A DNA stretch of 64,000 nucleotides from Lysinibacillus timonensis (GTDB taxonomy: Bacteria > Bacillota > Bacilli > Bacillales_A > Planococcaceae): contig NZ_LT985980.1 in assembly GCF_900291985.1 (NCBI RefSeq), forward strand, positions 1,434,001 to 1,498,000. The letters run 5' to 3'. The notes under the pieces were generated by a model. The model was not told where the DNA came from and ran no database searches. It saw only the letters and a list, made by a program, of their open reading frames with translations. Position 1 is the first letter of the stretch, and each line of letters starts with the position of its first letter. Both the position numbers and the translations under genes were made by a program. This document shows positions 19,375 through 30,045 of this stretch, piece after piece.

Positions 19375-20370
19375 TTAGTTAGTAATATACTTTGCAAGAT
19401 CCATTATACGGGTAGAATATCCAATTTCATTATCATACCAAGCTAAAACTTTAATCATATTATCTTCTAATACCATTGTAGATAGCCCGTCTACAGTAGA
19501 AGAATTTGTATTTCCGTTGTAATCAATTGAAACTAAAGGTAATTCGTTATAACCTAAAATTCCTTTTAGTTCTCCATCAGCTGCTTCATTTAATGCTGAA
19601 TTTACTTGTTCGATTGTCACATTTGTTTTTAGTTCAGCTACAAAATCGACACAAGATACGTTCGGTGTAGGGACACGGATCGCAAAGCCATCTAGTTTTC
19701 CTTTTAATTGAGGCAGCACTTTTGCAACGGCAATAGCAGCACCTGTCGTAGTAGGAATCATAGAAACAGCAGCAGCACGTGCTCTTCTTGCATCACTATG
19801 TGGGAAATCTAGAATACGTTGGTCATTTGTATAAGAATGTACTGTTGTCATTAGACCACGTTTAATACCGAATTTCTCATCTAGTACTTTAGCAACTGGC
19901 GCTAGACAGTTTGTTGTACAAGATGCATTCGAAATCACGTTTTCCTCACTTGAGTATTGTGTATGGTTAACACCCATTACATATGTTGGCATTTCTCCTT
20001 TAGAAGGAGCTGAAAGAATCGCTTTTTTAGCGCCTGCTTGAATGTGTAGTGAAACTTCATCCATTGAGCGGAATCGTCCAGTTGATTCAATCACTACATC
20101 AATATCAAGTTCTCCCCACGGTAACTTAGCAGGATCTTTCTCGGATAGAACTAACACTCTTTTTCCGTTAACGATAAAAGCATCGTCTTCAGACTGTACA
20201 TCTTCATGATAAATACCGTGTACGGAATCATATTTCAACAAATGTGCTAATTGATGAGCATCTGTTAAATCATTAACTGCAACGACTTCCACCTTTTCGT
20301 CTCTCATTGCTTCACGAAACACTAATCTTCCAATTCGACCAAATCCATTAATTGCTATTTTCAAGACCAT
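19375..20370 (-). CDS. gap: Glyceraldehyde-3-phosphate dehydrogenase, GapA type
   Basis: A 331-aa NAD-dependent enzyme. Seen are NGFGRIGRLVFR (Rossmann loop), VNDLTD with Asp34 (favouring NAD over NADP), the active-site SNASCTTNCLAP with Cys151, HSYTNDQ, and the C-terminal WYDNEIGYSTR. The start at 20370 (MVLKIA) follows GGAGG at 7 nt; a TTG one codon upstream is too close to the ribosome site. Unlike most Bacillales, no cggR precedes it: only 118 bp separate it from the glutaredoxin-like gene. The downstream hairpins partly uncouple it from pgk. Confidence 0.97.
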   Translation of the reverse strand: MVLKIAINGFGRIGRLVFREAMRDEKVEVVAVNDLTDAHQLAHLLKYDSVHGIYHEDVQSEDDAFIVNGKRVLVLSEKDPAKLPWGELDIDVVIESTGRFRSMDEVSLHIQAGAKKAILSAPSKGEMPTYVMGVNHTQYSSEENVISNASCTTNCLAPVAKVLDEKFGIKRGLMTTVHSYTNDQRILDFPHSDARRARAAAVSMIPTTTGAAIAVAKVLPQLKGKLDGFAIRVPTPNVSCVDFVAELKTNVTIEQVNSALNEAADGELKGILGYNELPLVSIDYNGNTNSSTVDGLSTMVLEDNMIKVLAWYDNEIGYSTRIMDLAKYITN

Positions 20371-20488
20371 CAAATTTCCTCCATTAATACTTCATTTTAA
20401 GTACATACTCATTTTTACCTTTCGATAAAAATATAAACATTTATAATCATGAAATAAATCATCACACTAACGTAACAATGTAGTTTTG

Positions 20489-20719
20489 TTATCGCAGTGC
20501 ATCAAATAACGTTGCATAATCTAGGTGTCCGTACTGTACAACTTTCCCTTCTCGTTCAACCACAGGAATCATTAACATATATTTTTCGTGGGCACTATCG
20601 TCTTCATCGATATTTATATGTTCAATTTCAAAGGGAAGTTCTTCTTGAACTAACTTTAATGTTGTCAGACCATCTACACAAAGTGAACAATTTGGTCTTG
20701 TATAAAACTTTACTAACAT
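20489..20719 (-). CDS. Glutaredoxin-like thioredoxin-fold protein
   Basis: A 76-aa protein with a CxxC active site (YTRPNCSLCVDG) and the cis-Pro segment MIPVVER, as in small glutaredoxin-family proteins encoded next to cggR/gap in Bacillales. It probably handles disulfide exchange; the partner is unknown. The start at 20719 is chosen because GGGGAGG lies 6 nt upstream. It is followed directly by gap, and both may share transcripts. Confidence 0.85.
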   Translation of the reverse strand: MLVKFYTRPNCSLCVDGLTTLKLVQEELPFEIEHINIDEDDSAHEKYMLMIPVVEREGKVVQYGHLDYATLFDALR

Positions 20720-20835
20720 TCTCAACCTCCCCTCATCTGTAAATTATTGTATCAAAAAAATAGGTGAATAATCAAAACTAATATACGCAAACTATAATCC
20801 GTACGACTAAATTTAATTTTTAAGGAGGATTTGAT

Positions 20836-21453
20836 ATGGATAACATGCAACAACAACAAATGACAGGTCAAACAAATATGCCACTTTCAATGAACCACGG
20901 TGCTCACGAAGTATTGGATGTTCATGAGGTCTTAAGCGCTTCAATTGGTGCATTAAACGGATTTATTTTCTTACGTCCTCATGTTCAAGACCAAGAACTT
21001 CTAAATATTTTGGACAGACAATATGCATTTATGCTTGACGAATACAATATTACAGCAGAATGCTTTAAAACAGGTCAAGACCCAAGCCATCCAACACGTT
21101 CTTATAAAATGCAAATGGGCAACGATTCTAAATACGGCCTAACACCAGGACAACCGAAAAAACCTATGCAATCAGCAAATGAAATTAATGATGCAATTAT
21201 TTCAGGTTGGTTATTAAACTACCATAAATTAGGTGCTACAGGGAAAACAAATGCTGCATTAGAAGCAACGAACCCAGTAGTTCGACGTGTACTACAAGAT
21301 TCCATTCCTAACTGTATTGAAATGGCATACGAAATTTCACTTTACCAAAACAAAAAAGGCTATTACCAAATCCCACAACTTTCACAAGCAGATATGCAAG
21401 CAATGTTAAATATGTATGGTCAAGCTGATAAAGCACAAGACATGCCTAGCTAA
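20836..21453 (+). CDS. Spore coat protein, CotF family
   Basis: A 205-aa protein with a coat F domain. The N-terminus is Gln/Met-rich (MDNMQQQQMTGQTNMP), followed by the helical core (HEVLDVHEVLSASIGALN, QDQELLNILDRQYAFMLDEYN) and AIISGWLLNYHKLGATGKTNAALEATNPVVRRVLQDSIPNCIEMAYEI. These proteins are deposited in the spore coat or inner spore layers. It has an AAGGAGG ribosome site and a terminator at 21506. It shows that the host forms spores. Expression is probably from a late mother-cell sigma factor, but I could not confirm a promoter. Confidence 0.9.
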   Translation: MDNMQQQQMTGQTNMPLSMNHGAHEVLDVHEVLSASIGALNGFIFLRPHVQDQELLNILDRQYAFMLDEYNITAECFKTGQDPSHPTRSYKMQMGNDSKYGLTPGQPKKPMQSANEINDAIISGWLLNYHKLGATGKTNAALEATNPVVRRVLQDSIPNCIEMAYEISLYQNKKGYYQIPQLSQADMQAMLNMYGQADKAQDMPS

Positions 21454-21505
21454 TAAAATGGTAAAAAATAACTAATCTGCTGTGAAGCACATTAGATGAT
21501 ATAAA

Positions 21506-21544
21506 AAAATCCATTCAGTGTTTATTTCACTGAATGGATTTTAT
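21506..21544 (+). terminator. Terminator after the coat protein gene
   Basis: AATCCATTCAGTG pairs with CACTGAATGGATT around TTTATTT; followed by TTATCTTTT and preceded by an A-run, so it can work in both directions. Confidence 0.85.
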
Positions 21545-21606
21545 CTTTTACGGTGTTCATGAAGATTTTTTAAGGCACATTGATTCAATGTACTAATATC
21601 AAAAAA

Positions 21607-21637
21607 AACCACCATATTCAAATTGAATATGGTGGTT
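21607..21637. terminator. Strong hairpin, minus-strand terminator candidate
   Basis: AACCACCATATTCAA and TTGAATATGGTGGTT form a near-perfect stem with almost no loop, and the A-run before it gives a T-run on the minus strand. No minus-strand gene ends close by; the nearest is the tRNA at 22171. Confidence 0.5.
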
Positions 21638-21745
21638 ACTATTTGGAAACCTTCAAACTATATTACTTTGTTATCGTTACGTATAAATATGATTCGACTT
21701 GATTTATATGAAAGATATTGCTAATAACTAGTTTATTGAGAATGA

Positions 21746-21945
21746 ATTAAGGGTAAAATAAATTGGTACAGTAATCATTTTACCCTTAATATTCCATTCC
21801 CAATGTAGGACATTAGGCTGCTAAACTAATGTTCTACATTTAAGGTCTTGCTATCAAAATAATTATTTAAAACAGTAAAATGGCGCCCAAAGGGCATAAT
21901 GTGATTAATGAAATGTAGTCATATTAGAACATTAATCATAAGAAC
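21746..21945. repeat. Cluster of three long inverted repeats in a gene-free gap
   Basis: ATTAAGGGTAAAAT (21746-21759) is inverted at 21777-21790. AATGTAGGACATTAG near 21802 is inverted with one mismatch as CTAATGTTCTACATT ending near 21841. TGATTAATG near 21902 is inverted as CATTAATCA near 21940. No reading frame is seen from 21454 to 22170. Confidence 0.7.
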
Positions 21946-22170
21946 GAACATTTACTAATGTACTAATTTCCAAGACAATTATCAACCTTTTTCTACAAAA
22001 AAACTAATTTTTTTATTAATTTTTATTATGAACTAATATTTTTTATTTATGTGCTCTTCTTTATGAAAATAAAATTAAAAAGGTAGGGCTACACTTCATC
22101 ATAATAATTGGTATAAATACCCATGCGGTTGGAAATGTTTTATAATGCAGGAAAATATGCGATAATTGTT

Positions 22171-22245
22171 TGGCGCCCTCGGAGGGAATCGAACCCCCAG
22201 TGCAAGAACCGGAATCTTACGTGTTATCCATTACACCACGAGGGC
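22171..22245 (-). tRNA. tRNA-Arg (anticodon CCG)
   Basis: The minus strand folds as a cloverleaf: acceptor GCCCTCG with CGAGGGC, D-arm GGTGTAATGGATAACAC, anticodon loop TTCCGGT (CCG, reading CGG), T-arm GGGGGTTCGATTCCCTC, discriminator G and encoded CCA. An isolated tRNA-Arg at this position, near clpP, also occurs in Bacillus. Confidence 0.95.
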
Positions 22246-22450
22246 AGTTGTGTAGTAGTGTTTAGGAAGTGTTCTAATAGCGACTTTCTTATTATACAAA
22301 AAGTTAGAACATGAATTCAACTTTTTCGTCACTATTTTCAAACTTTATTTTACTATTTGTTTTATAAGAGAAACCTAGTTTTATACTTCAATTTCCATCA
22401 TAAATTAATAATGGACCCTAAATATGGACACAAAAAGGAAGGTGTTTATA

Positions 22451-22467
22451 TTTGACCTTTCTTGACT
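22451..22467. promoter_or_regulatory. CtsR operator upstream of clpP
   Basis: Reverse complement AGTCAAG AAA GGTCAAA matches the CtsR heptad pair (A/GGTCAAA NAN A/GGTCAAA) with one base off. It overlaps the -35 region of the clpP promoter, so heat-shock control by CtsR is expected. Confidence 0.8.
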
Positions 22468-22481
22468 ATTATGTGTATTAT
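22452..22481 (+). promoter_or_regulatory. Promoter of clpP
   Basis: TTGACC, 18 bp, TATTAT overlaps the CtsR site. The transcript leader then contains a perfect 7-bp hairpin, GCTGATT/AATCAGC, at about 22490-22508. Confidence 0.6.
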
Positions 22482-22548
22482 AAGGATACAGCTGATTACT
22501 TAAATCAGCACTGAGTAGCGATTAAACTTATTTTAAGGAGGATTTTTC

Positions 22549-23142
22549 ATGACAATTTTAGTCCCTACAGTTATTGAACAAACAAGCCGAGGAGAACGTG
22601 CTTACGACATTTATTCTCGTTTATTAAAAGACCGTATTATCTTGCTTGGTAGCGCGATTGATGATAATGTTGCCAACTCAATTGTAGCTCAGCTATTATT
22701 CCTAGCAGCTGAAGATCCAGATAAAGATATTAATCTATACATTAACTCACCTGGTGGATCGATTACAGCTGGTATGGCAATTTATGACACGATGCAATTT
22801 ATTAAACCAAAAGTTTCTACAATTTGTATCGGTATGGCGGCATCTATGGGTGCATTTTTACTTACAGCTGGTGAACCTGGTAAACGTTTTGCGTTACCAA
22901 ACGCTGAAGTAATGATTCACCAACCATTAGGTGGCGCACAAGGTCAAGCAACTGAAATCGAAATTGCTGCAAAACGTATTTTATTCTTACGTGATAAATT
23001 AAATAAAATTCTATCAGAACGTTCTGGTCAACCAATTGAAAGAATTGCTCAAGATACTGATCGTGATAATTTCATGACTGCTGAACAAGCTAAAGATTAC
23101 GGTTTAATTGACGGTATTATTTCTAGCGTCGATCAAAAATAA
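22549..23142 (+). CDS. clpP: ATP-dependent Clp protease proteolytic subunit
   Basis: A 197-aa serine protease forming the ClpP tetradecamer that works with ClpX/ClpC. Catalytic Ser99 in GMAASMGAF, His124 in MIHQPLGG, and the Asp in the C-terminal region (DTDRDNFM) are present. N-terminal [18 protein letters not shown] is typical. It degrades ssrA-tagged and misfolded proteins and regulators. It has an AAGGAGG site 8 nt before ATG, a CtsR operator upstream and a terminator downstream. Confidence 0.98.
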   Translation: MTILVPTVIEQTSRGERAYDIYSRLLKDRIILLGSAIDDNVANSIVAQLLFLAAEDPDKDINLYINSPGGSITAGMAIYDTMQFIKPKVSTICIGMAASMGAFLLTAGEPGKRFALPNAEVMIHQPLGGAQGQATEIEIAAKRILFLRDKLNKILSERSGQPIERIAQDTDRDNFMTAEQAKDYGLIDGIISSVDQK

Positions 23143-23154
23143 ATAACCACTCTT

Positions 23155-23190
23155 CTCCCTTTACACCTTCCAAGTAAAGGGAGATTTTTT
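23155..23190 (+). terminator. clpP terminator
   Basis: CTCCCTTTAC and GTAAAGGGAG around ACCTTCCAA, then ATTTTTT. Confidence 0.9.
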
Positions 23191-23213
23191 CTGCCCTTTT
23201 TTTGGAAAACAAC

Positions 23214-23257
23214 TAAAAAAACTCGCAATTTCACTATAAACGTGAATAAATTGCGAG
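23214..23257 (-). terminator. crh operon terminator
   Basis: Minus strand CTCGCAATTT, inner ATTCAC...GTGAA pairing, ATTGCGAG, then TTTTTTT. It converges with the clpP terminator. Confidence 0.85.
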
Positions 23258-23281
23258 CGTTACCATTTATAGATATTATGT

Positions 23282-23539
23282 TCATTCTGCATTTTCAATA
23301 AATTTTGTAAGGCCTTGAATTGCTTCGTTTTCATCATTGCCGTCTGCAATTAATGTAATTTTCGTGCCACGAGCAACTGCTAAACTCATAATACCCATTA
23401 TTGATTTTGCATTCACTTTCTTTTCATCTTTTTGCAAATATACTTCAGCTTTATAACGATTTGCCTCTTGTACAAATAAAGCCGCTTGTCTAGCTTGCAA
23501 ACCAGATTTTAACTTTACTTCTAAGTTGGTTTCAACCAT
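23282..23539 (-). CDS. crh: HPr-like protein Crh
   Basis: An 85-aa HPr-fold protein. Position 15 is Gln rather than the His phosphorylated in sugar transport (KSGLQARQAALF), the defining feature of Crh, while Ser46 (NAKSIMGIMSL), the HprK target, is kept. Crh-Ser-P acts as co-repressor with CcpA in carbon catabolite control and affects methylglyoxal synthase. It is the last gene of the nudix-rapZ-yvcK-whiA-crh cluster; HprK itself is encoded at 40.1 kb. Confidence 0.93.
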   Translation of the reverse strand: MVETNLEVKLKSGLQARQAALFVQEANRYKAEVYLQKDEKKVNAKSIMGIMSLAVARGTKITLIADGNDENEAIQGLTKFIENAE

Positions 23540-23630
23540 TTATTATCTCCCTTTCGCAACCGATCATCTATTTATTTTTATCTTATCGAAATTGTCAAAA
23601 AAGAACAATCTGTTTTCAGCTTTTATATTA

Positions 23631-24572
23631 CTAAATCTGCTCTCCTCGACGGAGTGCCTCTGCAATTTCATCTATTTTTCTTAGTCTGTGATTCACACCC
23701 GATTTACTAACTGTACCAGTAGATACCATTTCACCTAACTCTTTTAATGTTACATCTTGATATTCTACACGTAGTCGTGCAATTTCTCGTAACTTTTCGG
23801 GCAGTTGGTCTAGACCGATGGAGTTTTCAATAAAACGAATATTTTCTACTTGGCGAATGGCAGCCCCAATCGTTTTATTTAAGTTTGCTGTTTCACAGTT
23901 TACAATTCGATTGACACTATTTCGCATATCTCTCACAATTCGAACGTCTTCAAATTTTAGCATTGCTTGAAATGCACCAACTAAACCTAAATAATCTGAA
24001 ATTTTTTCAGCCTCTTTCAAATAAGTAACAAAACCTTTTTTTCGTTCAATTGTTTTGGCATTTAAATTAAATTCATTCATTAGACTTGCCAACGCTTCGC
24101 CGTGTTCCTTATATAAAGAATAGATTTCTAGATGATATGATGAAGTTTCAGGGTTATTGACTGAACCACCTGCTAAAAATGCACCACGTAAATATGCACG
24201 TTTTTCATTACTCGTTTGAATGAGTGATTTAGATATTGAGTGATTAAATTGAAAATCTTCTGATAAAATTTCAAGATCTGTCAACAATTCTCGTGAACCT
24301 TCTCGAACACGACAAATGTATACGTTATTTTTCTTTAAGCGCATTTTTTTACGAACAAGCAACTCAACATTAAATGCATAAAGCTTTTTAATAATAGTAT
24401 ATAGTCTTCGAGCAATTGCAGCATTTTCGGTTTGAACATCTAAGCTAAATTGTCTATTAGAAAATGAAAGGGAACCATTCATTCTAATAAGTGCTGAGAC
24501 TTCTGCTTTAAGCAAGCGATCATTCGCTTCAACCTGGGTTAGCTCTTTCTTCGTTTCTGAAGCAAATGACAT
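23631..24572 (-). CDS. whiA: Sporulation/division regulator WhiA
   Basis: A 313-aa protein with the WhiA pattern: an N-terminal degenerate LAGLIDADG-endonuclease fold ([15 protein letters not shown] through [16 protein letters not shown]) and a C-terminal HTH ([27 protein letters not shown]). In Bacillus it binds DNA and affects cell division and chromosome segregation. It follows yvcK by 70 nt and precedes crh. No endonuclease catalytic residues are expected in this family. Confidence 0.96.
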   Translation of the reverse strand: MSFASETKKELTQVEANDRLLKAEVSALIRMNGSLSFSNRQFSLDVQTENAAIARRLYTIIKKLYAFNVELLVRKKMRLKKNNVYICRVREGSRELLTDLEILSEDFQFNHSISKSLIQTSNEKRAYLRGAFLAGGSVNNPETSSYHLEIYSLYKEHGEALASLMNEFNLNAKTIERKKGFVTYLKEAEKISDYLGLVGAFQAMLKFEDVRIVRDMRNSVNRIVNCETANLNKTIGAAIRQVENIRFIENSIGLDQLPEKLREIARLRVEYQDVTLKELGEMVSTGTVSKSGVNHRLRKIDEIAEALRRGEQI

Positions 24573-24642
24573 TCTATAACCCCCTTTCTACCTATGTATA
24601 AAAAATTATCATATCATATTCTATACGAAACGGTTAATGTTA

Positions 24643-25611
24643 TTATTTAGCAACATATTTGGGCGCATAATCATATAGCCATTGTGCTATTCTTGTTGAT
24701 TCATGGCGAACTACTCCAGAATGAACGACAGCGATATCTTTTTTAATAACTTCCAATCCCATATGTTCTAAGCTATGAATATCTACTTTTACCGGTTCTG
24801 CATTCTCTTCTCTATAGTTTTCTCTAATAGGCAATGGTAGGTCGATATCATTAACTAGAATCGAATCTAAACATGGCACCCCAACGTGATGATAAATAGC
24901 TTGAACGTGTTCTGTTGCACTATATTTAAGTGTTTCACCTTTCTGGGTCATTAGATTACAAATATAAATTTTACGACCTTTTGCTGCAACGAGTGCTTCG
25001 CCTATTTCTCTAACTAATAGATTCGGAATGATACTAGTATAAAGACTTCCTGGACCAACTAATATGATATCGGCTGATTGTATGGCTTTTATTGCTTCAG
25101 GAAGCGGTTTCACATTACTTGGTTCTAAAAACACTCTCTTAATAGGCGAATGGGATTTTGGAATTTTAGATTCACCAACTACAAAAGTTCCATCCGTTAG
25201 TTCTGCATGCAATGTAATTTTTTTATTTGCAGCTGGCAACACTTTTCCATGCACTTTTAACACTTTGCTCATCTCTGCAATCGCATGGCTAAAGTCGCCC
25301 GTTATATCGGTTAAGGCTGTTAACATTAAATTACCTAACGAATGCCCACCTAAATCAACTGATTGAGAAAAACGGTATTGGAACATCTGTTCAACTAAAG
25401 GCTCAGCATCAGATAATGCTGCGATTACATTTCGAATATCTCCAGGTGGTGGAATATCGTAATCATCACGTAGGCGCCCAGAGGAACCGCCATCATCAGC
25501 AACCGTTACGATGGCAGTGATATCAAAGGGATATTGTTTTAACCCACGTAATAATGTAGATAGTCCAGTTCCACCTCCTATTACTACGATATTCGTTTTT
25601 CTTCTATTCAT
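24643..25611 (-). CDS. yvcK: Gluconeogenesis/cell-shape factor YvcK (CofD-like)
   Basis: A 322-aa protein of the CofD/YvcK family with the N-terminal GGGTGLSTLLRGLK loop and VADDGGSSGRLRDDYDIPPPGDIRN, which bind a UDP-sugar. In B. subtilis it is needed for growth on gluconeogenic carbon sources and for PBP1 localisation. The start at 25611 (MNRRKTN) follows AAAGGAATG; the open frame extends further but overlaps rapZ. It begins 4 nt after rapZ ends. Confidence 0.95.
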   Translation of the reverse strand: MNRRKTNIVVIGGGTGLSTLLRGLKQYPFDITAIVTVADDGGSSGRLRDDYDIPPPGDIRNVIAALSDAEPLVEQMFQYRFSQSVDLGGHSLGNLMLTALTDITGDFSHAIAEMSKVLKVHGKVLPAANKKITLHAELTDGTFVVGESKIPKSHSPIKRVFLEPSNVKPLPEAIKAIQSADIILVGPGSLYTSIIPNLLVREIGEALVAAKGRKIYICNLMTQKGETLKYSATEHVQAIYHHVGVPCLDSILVNDIDLPLPIRENYREENAEPVKVDIHSLEHMGLEVIKKDIAVVHSGVVRHESTRIAQWLYDYAPKYVAK

Positions 25612-25615
25612 TACT

Positions 25616-26500
25616 TCATTCCTTTCTATGATGAATATCACGATGCGTTATGACAGTTTGATAGTTTTCCTTGAATAGTTTTCCGTAATACTCCGCTAAT
25701 GTAACAGAACGGTGCTGTCCACCTGTACACCCAATAGCTAATACTAGTTGTGATTTTCCCTCATTGATATATTGTGGAATCATATATTCAAACAAATCTG
25801 TTAGTTTTTTTATTAACGTCTGTGTTTCATCTGTTTCTAATACGTAATTGGATACTTCTGGTTCCAATCCTGTTTTATAACGTAGTTCTTCTACATAATA
25901 TGGATTTTTTAAAAAACGGACATCAAATACTAAATCAGCATCAATTGGTATGCCATTTTTATAACCGAAGGACATGACATTAATTGAAAAATTAGGTCCA
26001 CTTATGTTCGCAAACTCATTTGTAATTCTTTCCCGGAGTTCTCTCGGTTTCATCGTCGAAGTATTGTAAACATAAGTTGCTCTCCCTCTTAGTTCAGAAA
26101 GAAGATTTCTTTCTTTATGAATTCCTTCTAGTGGTAATCCATAAGGTTCAAGTGGATGTGATCTTCTCGTCTCTTTATATCGGCGAACAAGCGTTTCATC
26201 GTCAGCGTCTAAAAATAATACACGTGTAATCAGATCATCCACTTTTTCTAACTTATCTAAAGCATCGATCAATGAATCAAAAAATTCACCCCCGCGCATG
26301 TCCATGACTGCAGCAACGCGTGTAATTTTTCTTTCAGATTCTTTCATTAAGGCTAAAAAAGTCGTTAATAAAGCTGGCGGTAAATTATCGATACAGTAAT
26401 AGCCAAGATCTTCGAAACTTTGTACCGCTACTGTTTTACCAGCCCCACTCATCCCCGTAATGATGACAATCTCATGTGTATAGCTATTACTTCTAACCAC
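25616..26500 (-). CDS. rapZ: RNase adapter / nucleotide-binding protein RapZ (YvcJ)
   Basis: A 294-aa P-loop protein with Walker A GMSGAGKT, the RapZ segment [11 protein letters not shown] and the C-terminal CTGGQHRSV motif. YvcJ in B. subtilis binds and hydrolyses nucleotides and affects competence; in E. coli RapZ guides RNase E. A GTG at 26500 is preferred as start because AAGGAG lies 9 nt before it, while the alternative ATG three codons earlier overlaps that site. Confidence 0.94.
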   Translation of the reverse strand: MVRSNSYTHEIVIITGMSGAGKTVAVQSFEDLGYYCIDNLPPALLTTFLALMKESERKITRVAAVMDMRGGEFFDSLIDALDKLEKVDDLITRVLFLDADDETLVRRYKETRRSHPLEPYGLPLEGIHKERNLLSELRGRATYVYNTSTMKPRELRERITNEFANISGPNFSINVMSFGYKNGIPIDADLVFDVRFLKNPYYVEELRYKTGLEPEVSNYVLETDETQTLIKKLTDLFEYMIPQYINEGKSQLVLAIGCTGGQHRSVTLAEYYGKLFKENYQTVITHRDIHHRKE

Positions 26501-26514
26501 GGAAAACATCTCCT

Positions 26515-26985
26515 TTATCGTTGTTCGTCAGACGTTTGGATTTTTTCGTTTAGTAGTTTAAAATCTTTTGTATACTCAAATGTACCATATTGAATTCCTT
26601 TGTTTAACACGGCAAATAGCAAGTTCGTACGGTCACCTTCTGCCATTGGCAAATGATGTAGGCTCTCGATCGAGTGCCATTCTAACTTTCCTTCTCGTGT
26701 TTGTTCAAGAGGAGTCCCTGTAATACCGTTTGAAACAAATGTGTAAAGCATCCACTCATCTACTACGGTGTCATCTTCCTTAATAACCATCGTATAAACG
26801 CCTTTTAAATGAACATTTTGAGGGCTTGCATTCGTTTCTTCTTGAAACTCTCGAACCGCAGCCTCATAAATTGATTCTCCCGTTTCCATTTTACCTCCAG
26901 GAGCAACGTACCAACCTCGTCTAGGCTTTTGTAGAAGTAAGACTTGACCATCCTGTACAGCTAATAAATTTGCTATCCTTTGCAT
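26515..26985 (-). CDS. Nudix hydrolase (YvcI-like)
   Basis: A 156-aa protein with a complete Nudix box: [22 protein letters not shown], matching Gx5Ex7REUxEEx. It probably hydrolyses a nucleoside diphosphate derivative; similar proteins at this locus are called 8-oxo-dGTP diphosphatases, but the substrate is not visible in sequence. It is the first gene of the cluster leading into rapZ, 14 nt upstream of it. Confidence 0.92.
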   Translation of the reverse strand: MQRIANLLAVQDGQVLLLQKPRRGWYVAPGGKMETGESIYEAAVREFQEETNASPQNVHLKGVYTMVIKEDDTVVDEWMLYTFVSNGITGTPLEQTREGKLEWHSIESLHHLPMAEGDRTNLLFAVLNKGIQYGTFEYTKDFKLLNEKIQTSDEQR

Positions 26986-27104
26986 GACAACACCTCAATT
27001 CGATTGCAACCTTACTTAACTCTATTATAACTGTAATAATCACATGGTTACAAAATAATATGATTTTTTAATAAAAGAAAAACATCTATTTACAAACAAT
27101 CAAC

Positions 27105-27140
27105 AAAAAAAGTTGTTTCCAAATTGTTTTTGGAAACAAC
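27105..27140 (-). terminator. trxB terminator
   Basis: Minus strand GTTGTTTCCAAA...TTTGGAAACAAC then a T-run. It lies about 100 nt after the trxB stop. Confidence 0.75.
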
Positions 27141-27238
27141 CCAAATGACACTAAAGGGGGGTAATTCTTTATATAAAAATTATAGCCCTTTTTTATTTCA
27201 GAACAGTTACATTCAAATTAAATGATTGTTAAAAATTG

Positions 27239-28216
<978 letters not shown>

Positions 28217-28268
28217 TTAATTTAATGGTAGTTCAATATTTAACTATCTTCAAATAAATTGCTTACTA

Positions 28269-29792
28269 CTACTCAAAGGGCAAATATTCTATTAAGTCTT
28301 CTACATATTTTGTTAAAGTAGCAACAGAAATATTATATTTTTGTGCATATTCTTTTTTTGTGACACGGTTACTATTAATGGTAGAGTAAAACATAAACTC
28401 AACAGCAGCAGCTAATGCTTTCACATTTTTAAATTCATACGAATGTTCTAATGCTCTTTCACTAAGAACAAACCACATTTGAAACAAATATTGAACCTCT
28501 AGCGTAACACTACCGCTTTTTTCATATAGTTGTTCAGCAACTTTCATCGCTCTCATAAATCGTTTTTCTAACATATTGTTTTCATTAAATTTATGATTTA
28601 ATGCATAGGCTAACGATAGTTTTTCTAAACCATTATATTTAGAAAGATCAATCCAGCTTGGATGTGCGACAATTTCTTGCTTATGAGCGGATTTACTTAA
28701 TAAGAAAAAACCAAACATACGATGTGCACTATATTTGCTCGTAATTTTCTCAACTATAGCATCACGATTTTGTTCTAATGAATCCACTTCTACTACTTTT
28801 TGTTCGATGTGTAGCCATGGTTCTAAACCTTTTTTTGATGGATCTAGCTCAACTAAAGTTTTCCAAGCAGCTTCCGCAATTTGTTCATGACCACTAAAGT
28901 AAGCAGATTGGGCTAACCAAAAGTAAAATCCATTATCCCCTTCGTATCCTCTTTTGCTCATGCTTCGTAACCATTTAAACGCTAACTCATGTTCACCAAT
29001 CAGAGATAAAGTAGCACCAAGCTTATAACGATTTTCCCAATCAAATGGATTAATCTTTTTCAGGATGTTTACTAAAGCAGATAGTTCGTCGTTACTTTTT
29101 TCGTAATAGGCAATCACAGCAAGATTACAGATAGCATGTAAGTTTCCATGGTTTTCACGCAATACTTGCTTAAGTAAAGCTCTTGCTTGCTCCACTTCCC
29201 CAATATAAAAATAAGCCAAAGCTAAATTGTTATAAGCCGGCCATAAATCAGGAAACGTTTCAATTAGATGTTCAAGAATTTCAATTGCCTGTGTAAATTG
29301 ACCATTTTCCATAAAGCGACGTGCTTTTTCTTGAGCAATAAATTTTTCACTATCTTCTTCGTCAAAAATTTCAAGATCCTCTTCTTGCTCAACAAATTCT
29401 AATATTTCACTTGCTTCCATCGCATAAATGCCATCTGGTTCCATTTGCAAATACATTTCTGCATACTTTTTCGCATCATGAACCATTCCAATACATCCGG
29501 ACACTTCTGCTAAAAAGAATACATATTCTGGCTCACTCGGTTCCAAGCTATATGCTGTATGAATGCATTCATATGCACTTTCGAAATTTTCAGCGTCCAT
29601 TTCTAAAATGCCAAATTGCATTAATACGTGTGCATCATCTGGGCTTAGTTCTGCTGCCCTTTTCATATATTTATACGCCTTATCCATTTGATCGTGTTCA
29701 ATAGCTTTTAGCGCCTTCTTAAAATAATAATCACCATTTGGAATAAACGATACAATATTATTCTGTTGCTCTTTTCTACGTTGTTTTTCCAA
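28269..29792 (-). CDS. Tetratricopeptide-repeat protein (YvcD-like)
   Basis: A 507-aa soluble protein made largely of TPR units, such as KAYKYMKRAAELSPDDAHVLMQFG, SAYECIHTAYSLEPSEPEYVFFLAEV, QAIEILEHLIETFPDLWPAYNNLALAYFYIGEVEQARALLKQVL, and later repeats up to about residue 350; the C-terminal part is helical without clear repeats. TTG at 29792 is the probable start (GGAGG 7 nt before); an ATG seven codons upstream would span the ribosome site. It sits 85 nt before trxB. Its role is unknown beyond protein-protein interaction. Confidence 0.85.
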   Translation of the reverse strand: MEKQRRKEQQNNIVSFIPNGDYYFKKALKAIEHDQMDKAYKYMKRAAELSPDDAHVLMQFGILEMDAENFESAYECIHTAYSLEPSEPEYVFFLAEVSGCIGMVHDAKKYAEMYLQMEPDGIYAMEASEILEFVEQEEDLEIFDEEDSEKFIAQEKARRFMENGQFTQAIEILEHLIETFPDLWPAYNNLALAYFYIGEVEQARALLKQVLRENHGNLHAICNLAVIAYYEKSNDELSALVNILKKINPFDWENRYKLGATLSLIGEHELAFKWLRSMSKRGYEGDNGFYFWLAQSAYFSGHEQIAEAAWKTLVELDPSKKGLEPWLHIEQKVVEVDSLEQNRDAIVEKITSKYSAHRMFGFFLLSKSAHKQEIVAHPSWIDLSKYNGLEKLSLAYALNHKFNENNMLEKRFMRAMKVAEQLYEKSGSVTLEVQYLFQMWFVLSERALEHSYEFKNVKALAAAVEFMFYSTINSNRVTKKEYAQKYNISVATLTKYVEDLIEYLPFE

Positions 29793-30045
29793 ATTCAATC
29801 CTCCGAAATTCAATCAAATTCGCCTTGGCTTACTCGCACCAGACACTTTTCCGGTGTAGTCAAAACATGTGCGCCCAGTTCTTCTTTAACAAACCCGAAA
29901 AGTTACATTTGAGATTCCTGAGACATTCGCCGGAGGCTTATAACTTTCATTCAACCTTCCATAAGGTAGAGGTAACTATTTCTCGTCATCATTTTCCCAA
30001 GAAATACTTAGTATGAACAAAAGTTAAATTCCGTATACACGAAAG

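Noticed and set aside
22123-22314. 63-codon plus-strand frame
   Set aside because: It runs through the antisense strand of tRNA-Arg.
29793-30045. Possible small gene before the TPR gene
   Set aside because: The 63-codon frame there has no ribosome site and no recognisable motif.
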